Shown here in pieces: positions 52,714 through 61,731 of a stretch of DNA of 61,731 nt. Within the stretch, counting starts at the first letter, position 1; each line of letters starts with the position of its first letter. The notes under the pieces were generated by a model. That model made no database searches. It had not been told where the DNA came from and saw only the letters and a list, made by a program, of their open reading frames with translations. Origin of the DNA: Folioceros fuciformis (taxonomy: Eukaryota; Anthocerotophyta; Anthocerotopsida; Anthocerotales); contig JBNGIO010006236.1 in the NCBI GenBank assembly GCA_049999805.1, forward strand, positions 1 through 61,731, given 5' to 3'. Both the position numbers and the translations under genes were made by a program.

Positions 52714-54570
52714 ATGCATCGGGTGGCGCCGGCAAGTAGCCCGCACAGGATCAGATGGAGGAAGGGGGAGCTGATTGGAGCCGGGGCGTACGGCCGGGTC
52801 TACATGGGGCTCAATCTGGATTCGGGAGAACTGCTGGCTGTGAAGGAGGTGATCATTGCGATCAATCACAGCACCAAGGACAGGGCGCAGGCGCACGTGC
52901 AGGAGCTGGAGGAGGAGGTGAAGTTGCTCCGGAACCTGTCTCATCCTAATATTGTGAGGTACCTTGGCACGGCGAGGGAGGAGTGTGCTCTGAACATTTT
53001 GCTGGAGTTCGTGCCCGGGGGGTCTATTGCGTCGCTGCTGAGCAAGTTTGGGTGCTTCACGGAGGCGGTGATCAGAATGTATACCAGGCAGCTGCTGCTG
53101 GGTCTGGAGTACCTGCATAACAACAAGATCATGCACCGGGATATCAAGGGGGCTAACATTCTTGTTGATAATAAGGGCCGGATCAAGCTTGCTGATTTCG
53201 GCGCTTCTAAGCAGGTCCTGGAGCTTGCCACTATCTCGGAGGCTAAGTCGATGAAGGGCACGCCGTACTGGATGGCTCCCGAGGTGATCCGGCAGACCGG
53301 GCATAATTGGCAGGCTGACATTTGGAGCGTGGGTTGTACCGTGATTGAGATGGCCACTGGGAAGCCTCCCTGGAGTCAGCAGTTTCAGGAAGTTGCTGCC
53401 TTGTTCCACATTGGGACGACTAAGAAGCATCCGCCTATCCCCGAGACGCTGTCTGCGCACGCGAAGGATTTTCTTCTCAAATGTCTGCAGAGGGATCCGA
53501 AGTTGAGGCCCTCTGCTAGTGAGCTTTTGCAGCATCCGTTCGTGCTCCAAGACGTTCCACAGCCTGCGGTACAGGGAAGGAGCATTGGCCCGGATCAAAT
53601 ATCCCTGGGGAACAGGCATTTGCAGAGCGTGGAGGAAGAGAATTATCAGGTGTCTTTTGGTGGCGATGGTATGGGTCCGACTTCTGCCACAGCACAGCGG
53701 TATGTGATCTCGGGTGAGACAGAAGTTTCAGGGATAACGTTCGAACAGGATTGCGGGCATTCTTTCAACTCAGATCTCAACTGCTCCGTCAGGGTTGATT
53801 CAGTGAGAGTGGATTGCCTCAGTGACAGCTTTAATCCCATGTCTGATCCCTCTTTCGATAAGCCTAACTGGAGCTTCAAGAGTGCGGCTACGGCCACCTT
53901 TGGTGCCCTGCAAACAGACCACTACTGTGCAGATGTGGCTCCCCGTTCGTCACAGCCCAGAGGTAAAGAGGAGGGAGCCCCGACTCTGACGCTGCGGTCC
54001 ACACAGGATGATGACGATGAAGAGGTAACTGAACTGAAGATCAGGGCATTCCTAGATGAGAAAGCGCTGGAATTGAAGAGAATGCAGACCCCTTTGTTTG
54101 AGGAGCTGTACAGCATCTGGAATGGAGCAGATGAGAATGGCGGTGGTCAAAGTCTCAAAGCACCCCTCAGCCCAGCCACAGTGAGGCAAACCGTTGCCCC
54201 GAGCAGGTCACCAAGCAAGGGGAGCAGTCTAAGCGCACGATCGCTTGCAACAAGGAGCAGCCGTGACAGTGAGACCAGTGTGACTTCAGGCAGTCCCAAA
54301 GAAGCCAGTCCGACTGTCGTCAACGGTGCCCCATTGCTGGAGGTTGATTCGCCAAGGCTCAACGAGTGGAGAGGACTTGTTCATGAGACTCAGCAGCTTC
54401 CTAGCCCCAGTGTGGCAACCTCTGAGAGACAAAAGCTTTGGGAGAAGGAGCTTCACTTAGAGCTTGAGGAGTTGAGAAAGTTTTCTCGCCAGACAAGCAC
54501 TAACGCGAAGGAGAGGACTCCTCAACGTCAGGGCAGCAGGTTTTCTAGTGTGGCTCCCGTCCCACGATGA
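52714..54570 (+). CDS. ANP-like MAP kinase kinase kinase, intronless
   Basis: Ser/Thr kinase of the plant ANP/NPK1 (MEKK-type) group, which acts upstream of MAPK cascades in cytokinesis and stress signalling. ATG 52714 (MHRVAPASSPHRIRWRKGEL) is the first ATG of the frame. The kinase domain spans about residues 15-285: GAGAYGRVYMGLNLDSGELL, AVKEV (catalytic Lys), MHRDIKGANILVDN (HRD), LADFGASK (DFG) and MKGTPYWMAPEV (activation loop/APE). The C-terminal regulatory part contains IRAFLDEKALELKRMQTPLF, the block found after the kinase domain in ANPs. The end is Ser-rich with many SP sites, then a helical LEELRKF segment. It has about 618 residues. Arabidopsis ANPs carry many introns, and this copy has none. 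Their longer N-terminal leader before IRWRKGELIG is reduced here. Confidence 0.9.
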   Translation: MHRVAPASSPHRIRWRKGELIGAGAYGRVYMGLNLDSGELLAVKEVIIAINHSTKDRAQAHVQELEEEVKLLRNLSHPNIVRYLGTAREECALNILLEFVPGGSIASLLSKFGCFTEAVIRMYTRQLLLGLEYLHNNKIMHRDIKGANILVDNKGRIKLADFGASKQVLELATISEAKSMKGTPYWMAPEVIRQTGHNWQADIWSVGCTVIEMATGKPPWSQQFQEVAALFHIGTTKKHPPIPETLSAHAKDFLLKCLQRDPKLRPSASELLQHPFVLQDVPQPAVQGRSIGPDQISLGNRHLQSVEEENYQVSFGGDGMGPTSATAQRYVISGETEVSGITFEQDCGHSFNSDLNCSVRVDSVRVDCLSDSFNPMSDPSFDKPNWSFKSAATATFGALQTDHYCADVAPRSSQPRGKEEGAPTLTLRSTQDDDDEEVTELKIRAFLDEKALELKRMQTPLFEELYSIWNGADENGGGQSLKAPLSPATVRQTVAPSRSPSKGSSLSARSLATRSSRDSETSVTSGSPKEASPTVVNGAPLLEVDSPRLNEWRGLVHETQQLPSPSVATSERQKLWEKELHLELEELRKFSRQTSTNAKERTPQRQGSRFSSVAPVPR

Positions 54571-55269
54571 TGTCTGCCCTCTGCTTTAGTCCTGCTGTTT
54601 GTTCACGTTCCTCTAGGCCATGGTTTATGTACAATACCTGCTGGTGGTGTCTCTTCTACTCCGCGTGGCCTTCTCTCTGGTATTCCATATAGGCCATGCG
54701 TAGGTATGCATAGGCATGATCTGACCACTCTGGGTATTAGTGTGAGTGTTCTTGTGGGTCCAGTATCTCGTCTGAACTTCATCGAATTGTATATTAGTAG
54801 TATTTTTATTTGGTGGCCTCATCCAAATATCGGGGACTCGATCTCCGTAGTAATATTGAATCCTAATAAAGCATCAATTACATGCACGTTTCTGCCTGCT
54901 GCAAGTTGTTTCTGCGTTTACGGGTCAACGTCCAATCTCGACCAACTGGAGCGGGTTGAATCGGTTCCAGTGTGAGCTGACGAGGTTGGAGGGACAATGT
55001 TGCTACGATCCATCCCGACGTCGAAGGGCAAGGCCTGATGTCGGCGGATTGGGCTGCAGCGCCGGATCGTGATTTGGGCGTGGTGGAGTAGGTTGAGGAC
55101 TGAGGTTTCGTTGGGTGCCTTTTGGGCTCAACCAGGCCTTTGGTTCCCTTCACTTCCTTCAGGAGTCCTTCTGGCTTTCTTCGCGGGCCTTCGAGACTGG
55201 GCTTTCTCAATCTGCTGATATCAATTCAAGAAAGCGGGAGTGACACATCGAGCTGCGTGTGGCGACACC
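54571..55269. other. Spacer between MAPKKK and SEC63
   Basis: No gene recognised. The first part is the kinase 3' untranslated region and the last part (from about 55000) is the SEC63 promoter and leader. Confidence 0.45.
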
Positions 55270-58200
55270 ATGGCGGCGTCGGAGGACATGAGCAGCCTCT
55301 TCCCCATATTCATATTGTCCGTGACGGGACTGTTTGTGGTGCCATGGACATTTTTTCGCCTGGCGAGGGCGGTGCGGCGGAGAACTGGAGATGTGCGTTG
55401 CAAGTGTTCGGAGTGCGGGCGATCTCCTAAGTACCGGCTTTCATTCGCGAGGCGGGTGGGTGGCTTAGCTGTGTGCTATTATGTACTGTGGTGTGGATCT
55501 GGGGTAGTTAGTTGGTTTGCGTGATAGCTTGACACCAGCAATTCGGTGTCGGCTTGTGCGGCTTGATCGGGTGCTGTTAGGTTGACTGTGTACAGAATTT
55601 GGTGCTTGATGCAGGTTGGAAGATTCTCAACTTTTAGCAATGTCACGCTGATCCTGCTTTGGCTGATGATGTTCGTTTTGGCCTACTACATCAAGCTCAT
55701 GGCTCGAGAGGTATTGTCTGCCTCAGATATGAGCTGTACCTGTTGTTGCAGTCGCCGATATCTGACTGATTAGGGCAAGGGTGCCCTGAGCTGATGCTGA
55801 CTGCCGGCTCATTATGCCTTTCAGGTTAAGGCATTTGAGCCGTTCTCCATTCTTGGGTTGGACCTTTCAGCTTCACAAGCAGACATTAAGAAAGCCTACC
55901 ATAGACTGTCAATTCAGTACCATCCAGATAAAAACCCTGATCCAGGTAATACCTCACAGATAGTTTACAGATAAATAAGATAGTTTCACAGGAAATTTGG
56001 GTGTTCTGAGTGAGGGTAATGCTTATGCAAGAAACTGGCAGAGGCGAACAAGTACTTTGTTGACTATATTTCGAAGGCATATCAGGCTTTGACAGATCCT
56101 GTTTCCCGAGAGAACTATGTGAAGTACGGTCATCCAGACGGCAAACAGGTGTGTGACAATAGTTTGCCATGCCAGTGTCCTTTCTACAGTTGACCAATCT
56201 TGAGGGCTGGTCTTGACGTTGCTAATCGTACCGTTTTGTAGGTTATGGAGATGGGCATTGCATTGCCCTCATTTCTACTAAATAGGCATGGGCCGGGCTC
56301 AGGAGCCCTCCTAGTGGCTATAGTTGGTGTTGGTATTATTATGCCACTCCTGGGTGCAGTCGTATACCTGTCTCGATCTTCAAAATACACTGGGAACTAT
56401 GTCATGCATCATACGCTTCAAGCGTACTACTATTTCATGAAGCCCTCGCTTGCACCCAGGTTTGCAGAGCGTCTGATGTTTGGCTTGCTTTCTTGCTGAC
56501 TGCCGTGGGACATTTTTAGTGTTGTAGATGGACATACGTGATATGTAGGCTTTCGCTCCACATCATGAACTCATCGTGTAGTTCTGGTTGCATCAGTAAG
56601 GTGATGGAGGTTTTTATGAAGGCTGCCGAGTTCATGGAAAGGCCTGTGCGGCGCAGCGATGAGGAACCTCTGCAGAAGCTGTTCATGGCTGTTCGGAGTG
56701 AACTGAACTTTGACTCAAAAAATTTGAAGCAAGAACAAGCCAAGTTCTGGAAGCAATATCCTTCACTTGTCAAGGTTCATCACTCTCCATCTTTAGCCCC
56801 TTGTCAGAGAGAGCGTCTAAATGAATGGCGGTGGCTTGAAAGGCTGGAGTTCGTCAACGCATTAAACTGTGTGGTCTCCTCGCTTGAACAGACAGAGCTC
56901 TTGTTGCTTGCCCATCTGACAAGGGAGACTGGAGCTGTTGCACTGGGGCTGCGAACAGATTTTTCTGAAATTCTCCGTCTCACTCCCAGGCTTCTGGAGG
57001 AACTGATGAAGGTTGTATCTGTGATAGCCCTAAAGCCCTCGCTTTCAGCCCTCTGAGTCGGTTGGTTAGATATGCTATGGCTTGACTGGCTTATATCCTG
57101 TTTATCGGTGCTGAAACCAGATGGCAGTAACCCCACGAACTAGTGAAGGACTTGGTTGGCTACGTCCTGCTCTTGGCGTTATGGAACTCTCGCAGTGCCT
57201 GATGCAGGTTGCCGACGTTTCTAACTTCCATAATAATTTGGATCCGTGGCCTGAAAAGTTTTCACGAAAGAAGCATGTTGCTGACACATAGTTGCATGGC
57301 TGCTGTGCATTACAGGCTGTACCCTTAAGTGCAAGGAAATCTGTTGCAGCTAGTGGCTCGTCCGATGGGAATGCTGCTTTTCTTCAGTTGCCTCACATAA
57401 ACGATTCGGTAGTGAAGAAGATTGGTCGAAAGGTACAAAAAAATCTCGGTTGTGAAATTGTTCATGCCATGAGATCATCGGGGTGGGGACTACTGTAGAC
57501 AGACCTTCTGATACCGTGGCCCAGCGCTATGGTAGGACTGACACTCCACTTGGTCTATCCAGAAAGTGCGCTCTTTCCAGGAGTTGAGAGAGCTGACTTC
57601 AACTCAGCGCGCAGAGCTCCTGACTACAGTTGGGGGATTATCAGAGAAGGAAGCTGCTGATGTGGAGGCTGTTCTTGATCTTATGCCTTCAGTCAATCTT
57701 GAGTTAAAGTATGAAACGGAAGGTGAGGAAGGCATCCAGGAAGGTGATGTGGTGACCTTGCGGGCCTGGATTAAAGTTTGCAGAACGAATGGCGAAATTC
57801 AGTGTCATCCGCACACACCTTATTTCCCATATTTGAAGGAGGAGGTGTACTGGTTGTTATTGGCTGATGCAGTACACAACAATGTGTGGGTATCTCAGAG
57901 AGTTACACTTGCTGACGAAGCAGCAAACATCGCACTCGCCAAAAAGGCTGTGCACGAAGCCCTGGAGTTGAAAGCAGCTCCTCCGTCAGAGATACAGTCG
58001 GAGGTGGAATCTGTGGTCTCAAGAGTGGAAGCAGGAGAGAGGCTTGTTTACACCAAGTTCCAGGCTCCGTCAGAAGGAACCTACAGCTTGACGGCGTTTT
58101 GCCTGTCCGACACATGGATTGGATGTGACAAGAAGGTGAGTTTCAAACTGAAGGTTTCAAAACGAAGCAGGGCCGGCACCAGAGGACCCATTGCGGAGGA

Positions 58201-58426
58201 AGGGGATGAAATCGAGGAGGAAGAGGAAGGCGGAGAGGAGGATGAGGAGTTTGATGAGGACTACGAGAGTGAGTACAGTGAAGACGAAAACGAGGGTGAA
58301 GAGGAGAAGTCGAAAAAGGGGAAGGATGACAAGAACAACAGGAACGATAAGTCGAGCAAGGATGAAACGGCAAGGCTTTTGGACAAAGCCGATGAGAGCA
58401 GTTCATCAGACAGTCACACCGATTAA
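55270..58426 (+). CDS. SEC63: SEC63/ERdj2, J-protein of the ER translocon
   Basis: ER membrane J-protein that recruits the lumenal Hsp70 BiP to the Sec61 channel. Start ATG 55270 ([20 protein letters not shown]). Membrane segment 1 is [20 protein letters not shown]; segment 2, [20 protein letters not shown], lies in exon 2. The J domain is [37 protein letters not shown] (HPD intact) and [20 protein letters not shown]. Membrane segment 3 is [20 protein letters not shown]. The Brl/Sec63 domains follow, with [35 protein letters not shown] and [20 protein letters not shown], then [20 protein letters not shown]. The C-terminus is a long acidic tail, the usual Sec62-binding region. About nine exons with short introns. 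Borders in the middle (56490-57570) are approximate. Confidence 0.92.
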
Positions 58427-58795
58427 ACCTCCTTTCCGCCGTAACACTGCGCGAAAATGGGGGGGGTGTAGTAGGTATTTGGTGGATTCAATTTTGTAGG
58501 ATTGTCCTTGACCTCATGTCACGCTGGATAGAGGATGTCACCTTAGTGACTACATTCTCCGTTATTTGTACATACCTGAGCCTGGCCCACATGTACGCTG
58601 GTCTGTAGTCATTTCCCTGCAGTCGTCTGGCGGCAAATGGCGGTGTCCACGAAAGACGTTGCGTCTTGCGCGGCACACTGTGAGAACCTGGCTGCATCCC
58701 TTTAGCCGGCTGTCTCGACGAAAGGTGCACTCCAGAACTTGCTCCTTGCGACGACGCCCCGCCCTGCGTGTCTGCGGCCTCAATTTTGCTTCGCC
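58427..58795. other. Spacer between SEC63 and the first EUL lectin
   Basis: No gene recognised in these 369 bp. A run of eight G near 58459 lies just after the SEC63 stop. The right side should hold the lectin promoter and leader, although no TATA box is clear. Confidence 0.4.
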
Positions 58796-59645
58796 ATGTC
58801 GGGATGGCACCGAGGACACGTCGAACATCAACCCCGCCCTAGGTCCCGTGGGTATGGGTTGCACAGGTCCAGGTCGAGGTCCAGCTCTGCCTCCCGGTCC
58901 CCTGATCCAGCTGCGGCGCGCGGGGCAGATGATCCTGCCGGCCCTTCGCATGGCCAGCCCCTCCCCTCAGGCACAACGGTGAAGGTTTACTCTCGAGCCA
59001 ACGCGGAGTATAACCTCACAGTCAGAAACAATGTGGTGGTTTTGAGCCCGGGAAACCTATCTGACGAGAATCAGGTCCCCATGGATGTTTTCCTTCGGAT
59101 TTTGCTTTGTCGAATTCCATCCTAGTGAGAGCTTTGACAATCGTGCAATCGTAAGAGTCGCTCTGACTGTGTTTCGCGCTTGTTGTTCCCGCAGCTTTGG
59201 ATCAGAGACGATACCTGGAGCACTCGAGTGAAAGACGACGTCGGCCATGGTTCCTTTGCACTGATCAACAAAGCTACGGGCAAAGCTCTGCAGCACGCCA
59301 AGGCCTCGGGTCAGCAGGTAACATCCACAAGTCCTCCGTTGCTCTCGTGGTGCGGCCCCCTTGGCCTGGCAGCGCCTCCGTTTTTTTACCGTAAGCATTC
59401 CGGTCATGTTGCAGGTTCGATTGGCAGAATACCATCCAGGCACACTGGATGAAAACGTGCTTTGGACCCTCAGCGACGACATCTACAACGGGTACAAAGC
59501 AATCCGGCAGGCAAACGACACGGGCCTCAACCTGGATGCCTGGAAGGCAGACGCCGCAAACGGCGGTGTCCACGACGGCACTCTGGTTTGCGTGTATAAG
59601 TGGAACAAGCAGAACAACCAGCAGTGGAAGGTTGTCGATGTCTAA
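58796..59645 (+). CDS. EUL-domain lectin 1 with Arg/Ser-rich N-terminus
   Basis: Euonymus-type nucleocytoplasmic lectin with a beta-trefoil carbohydrate-binding fold, typically induced by stress. Exon 1 (58796 to about 59072) codes an unusual N-terminus, SRGYGLHRSRSRSSSASRSP, then the EUL start TVKVYSRANAEYNLTVRNNV. Exon 2 (~59195-59318) is LWIRDDTWSTRVKDDVGHGS, FALINKATGKALQH. Exon 3 (from ~59416) is VRLAEYHPGTLDENVLWTLS through CVYKWNKQNNQQWKVVDV. The Q-x-W type ending is intact. The usual HWYKD at the start of exon 2 is replaced by LWIRD, so sugar binding may differ. About 160 residues belong to the lectin. The introns match those of lectin 2 in position and phase. Confidence 0.88.
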
Positions 59646-60640
59646 GGCATCGGACTACGGCAGCACCTTCTTTGGAGCTTGGGAGAAGAGGAGCACAGAT
59701 TTCTGTTATTCACATTGTACCTGCTTAATTCATCGGCTAGGACGCCGTCCAGTGTATGCGTAGATGAGCGCGGCCTGCCGGCATCAGTATTGCTTGACGC
59801 AAGTTGCAGCCCTGTCGCATGTCGCACTGCACCACTTGCCCTGTCACTTCCGGCGCGGTATAAAATAAGCATCTCTTCCGTTACTTAGAATATGTCGTCG
59901 CGCTGGAACATTCGCAGTCAGCATATTCCCGCCCGTTACCAAGATGGCGGCCTTTCCGATCTTCCAAGCGATTCACGTCTCATTCCAACAATTGATCGGC
60001 AGGCCTACCCGGGCGCGCGGAGGCGGTGACAGTGGCGGTGGCTCTGGCAGGCTGCGACAGATGGAAGGACCGACGCCGACGCACTCGAGTTTTGCTTTCT
60101 CATACCAACACTTCTCGTGAATCCTGACTGCCACGTCTCGTGAATCGTGTATGTATCGAAGATTCAACTCTCCGGCCTGCAACGGTTGCACCAACAACAA
60201 CAAAAAACTTTGGACTGACGCGCGTACGCCAACCTCACCGCGTGCACCCGGTCACACCACCGACACGTCGCTAGCCGTGGGTCAGATACAGTGAACGAAG
60301 CGACCGCCATGTCAGCGCGCCCTTCGCCACGCAGCGAGTTGCGACAATCTGGGTATCCAGTATATATCCATTTCTCGGCTCACAACATTGCATTCGCTCT
60401 GATAAAGGTCCCTGATCCAGTTGGCTCTCTTTCGCGGCCTGTGCGATCTATCGCGCCTTCCACCGACGTCTCCAGGTTGGTAGATCTCTGTGTGTTTGCA
60501 TCGTCTCTGCGGGACGAGGCGTGCTTCTCCTGCGGGATGTAGCTAGCTAGCATTGCGGTTTCGTTGTTTGTCGAGTATTTGGTTTTGCTGAACGAGAGCT
60601 GGTGTGTTGGCATCGTGTGCGTTAGACCACCCCTTCCACA
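59646..60640. other. Spacer between the two EUL lectins
   Basis: No gene recognised. A TATA-like GTATAAAATAAG lies near 59859 and another, GTATATATCC, at 60359-60368, about 280 bp before the second lectin. The latter is a reasonable core promoter for lectin 2. Confidence 0.4.
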
Positions 60641-61498
60641 ATGGGGCACCACCATGAGTCCCACAGCTACGGCCACAGCAGCGAGCCTGCTCATACCTAC
60701 GCTCACAGCGAGCCTACCCCCGCCGGTGACCTGGTCAAGATCTACTCCGAGGCCAGCCCTCACCACAACCTGGCCGCTCATGGGGACACGGTTGTGCTGG
60801 TCAAGGCCGATGACCACGACGCCGCTCAGGTAGGGGTTTTTGTTTGTGCTGTACTAGTGTGTGCGTGTCTTGATGTGTGTTCGGAGCTGATCTGACCTCA
60901 CCTTCCTGCGTTGCATCGGCAGCAATGGTACAAGGACGGCTCAAACGGGAGCAAGGTCAAGGACGACGCAGGCCAGCCTGCTTTCGTCCTCATCAACAAG
61001 GCCGCACGCTTGGCTCTTAAGCACGTCGGAGATGAGGCGGTGAGTGTTGCCTGTTCTCGCACCTTAGTACCACTGTCATTCCGCCCGGCGTAGGCAGGAT
61101 ACTAAGCGTGAACAGTATTGTTTGGGAATTTTCGTCTTGTCACACTGTTTGTTGTGGATGTATTTGCATCTGTGTAGCCTGGCATGATTGATGAAAAGTG
61201 GACCGGTGGTGCGTCGGATATTCATGCTCAGGTGACTCTTGGACCCTTCCACGACAACACTTTGGACACCTCCGTCTTATGGACTTTGAGCGAAGATGTT
61301 GGCGGTGGTTACCATGCCATTCGCCCGGTGACCAACTCCCACCTGAATTTGGATGCGGATCATGCGGACAAAGAGCACGGAGGTGTTAAGGACAACAACA
61401 AGCTCATCCTGTACAAGTGGAACAAGGGAGAGAATCAAAAGTGGAAAGTGGTCTCCATATGTGAGTGGCATTTCCTTCCTAGCTTGTGCATCTTCTGA
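60641..61498 (+). CDS. EUL-domain lectin 2 with His-rich N-terminus
   Basis: Second tandem Euonymus-type lectin. Exon 1 (60641 to ~60828) gives MGHHHESHSYGHSSEPAHTY, a His-rich leader, then VKIYSEASPHHNLAAHGDTV. Exon 2 (~60923-61039) is QWYKDGSNGSKVKDDAGQPA, FVLINKAARLALKH. Exon 3 (from ~61179) is AQVTLGPFHDNTLDTSVLWT, GGGYHAIRPVTNSHLNLDAD and LYKWNKGENQKWKVVSI. WYKD and the final Q-x-W motif agree with canonical EUL domains. The 3' end is ambiguous. Read-through adds CEWHFLPSLCIF and stops at 61498. Splicing at GTGAGT (61462) to an AG near 61585 would give an immediate TGA and end the protein at KVVSI, which fits the family better. Confidence 0.88.
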
Positions 61499-61731
61499 AA
61501 TGTCCTTTCTAGCTAGATACATGTATCTTATTTTTTTTGGGTCTTCTATACGTCTCGTTTAACGCGTGTGTACGAGGTGTGTCAGGAATGCTTTCATATT
61601 GTGAAGGTAGTGAAGGGCGGAATCGTAACTGAATAACTGAGATGGCGGAAGTGGTTACGACTGGATTGGACCAAGTGAAATGTAGAGCATTATGATTTTG
61701 CGCATAAAACGGTATGTACAGTGTTTGGAGC

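Noticed and set aside
52468-53619. 383-codon minus-strand frame over the MAPKKK
   Set aside because: Antisense of a kinase domain with intact motifs on the plus strand.

Overview
This is a gene-dense nuclear window from a land plant. The evidence is GT-AG introns of roughly 70-150 bp, plastid proteins carrying N-terminal transit peptides (uL11c, EF-Tu, TGD3, cpFtsY), a plant ANP-type MAPKKK, Euonymus-type (EUL) lectins, a desiccation-type LEA_2 protein and the remains of a DYW-class PPR gene. Short introns, many intronless genes and a nuclear EF-Tu fit a non-seed plant with a compact genome (hornwort, lycophyte or moss). The sequence alone does not settle which. There are three runs of N: two of 100 and one of 10.

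Layout. 1-3.9 kb: no convincing gene, a CAGGCT repeat and a gap. 3.9-9.7 kb: a many-exon DHX35-like DEAH helicase (-), divergent from plastid ribosomal protein uL11c (+). 9.7-14 kb: an AT-rich, repeat-rich island with a microRNA-like foldback, a decayed PIF/Harbinger transposase containing an 83-bp triplication, and palindromic elements. 14.2-15.9 kb: a frameshifted PPR-DYW pseudogene. 16.5-21.7 kb: three plastid-directed genes, namely an unrecognised protein, the TGD3 lipid-import ATPase, and an intronless EF-Tu on the opposite strand. 22.9-24.9 kb: eIF3g (-) and eIF3f (+), two subunits of one complex, head to head. 25.9-28.5 kb: a two-domain LEA_2 protein and a TPR protein. 29.3-34.9 kb: RTEL1 helicase (-), divergent from a METTL21-like methyltransferase (+). 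36.4-37.4 kb: nucleoporin NUP35 (-). 38-42 kb: an F-box gene and a broken tandem copy. 42.6-43.3 kb: a small basic plant protein. 45.6-46.7 kb: ribosomal protein eL8. 46.7-49.5 kb: an AT-rich region with 92-bp and 97-bp tandem repeats. 49.5-54.6 kb: cpFtsY (+), RMI1 (-) and an ANP-like MAPKKK (+). 55.3-58.4 kb: the translocon J-protein Sec63. 58.8-61.5 kb: two tandem EUL lectins.

How the genes fit together. Four divergent pairs have start codons only 247-430 bp apart. The eIF3g/eIF3f pair is the clearest functional pairing. RTEL1 and RMI1 both restrain crossover and recombination intermediates, although they sit in separate pairs. TGD3, EF-Tu, uL11c and cpFtsY all serve the chloroplast. Most of the window is ordinary housekeeping sequence. 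The most unusual parts are the 10.8-kb foldback, the F-box gene with an N-terminal heptapeptide repeat, the unrecognised plastid and basic proteins, and possible ancient linkage of RTEL1 with Sec63.
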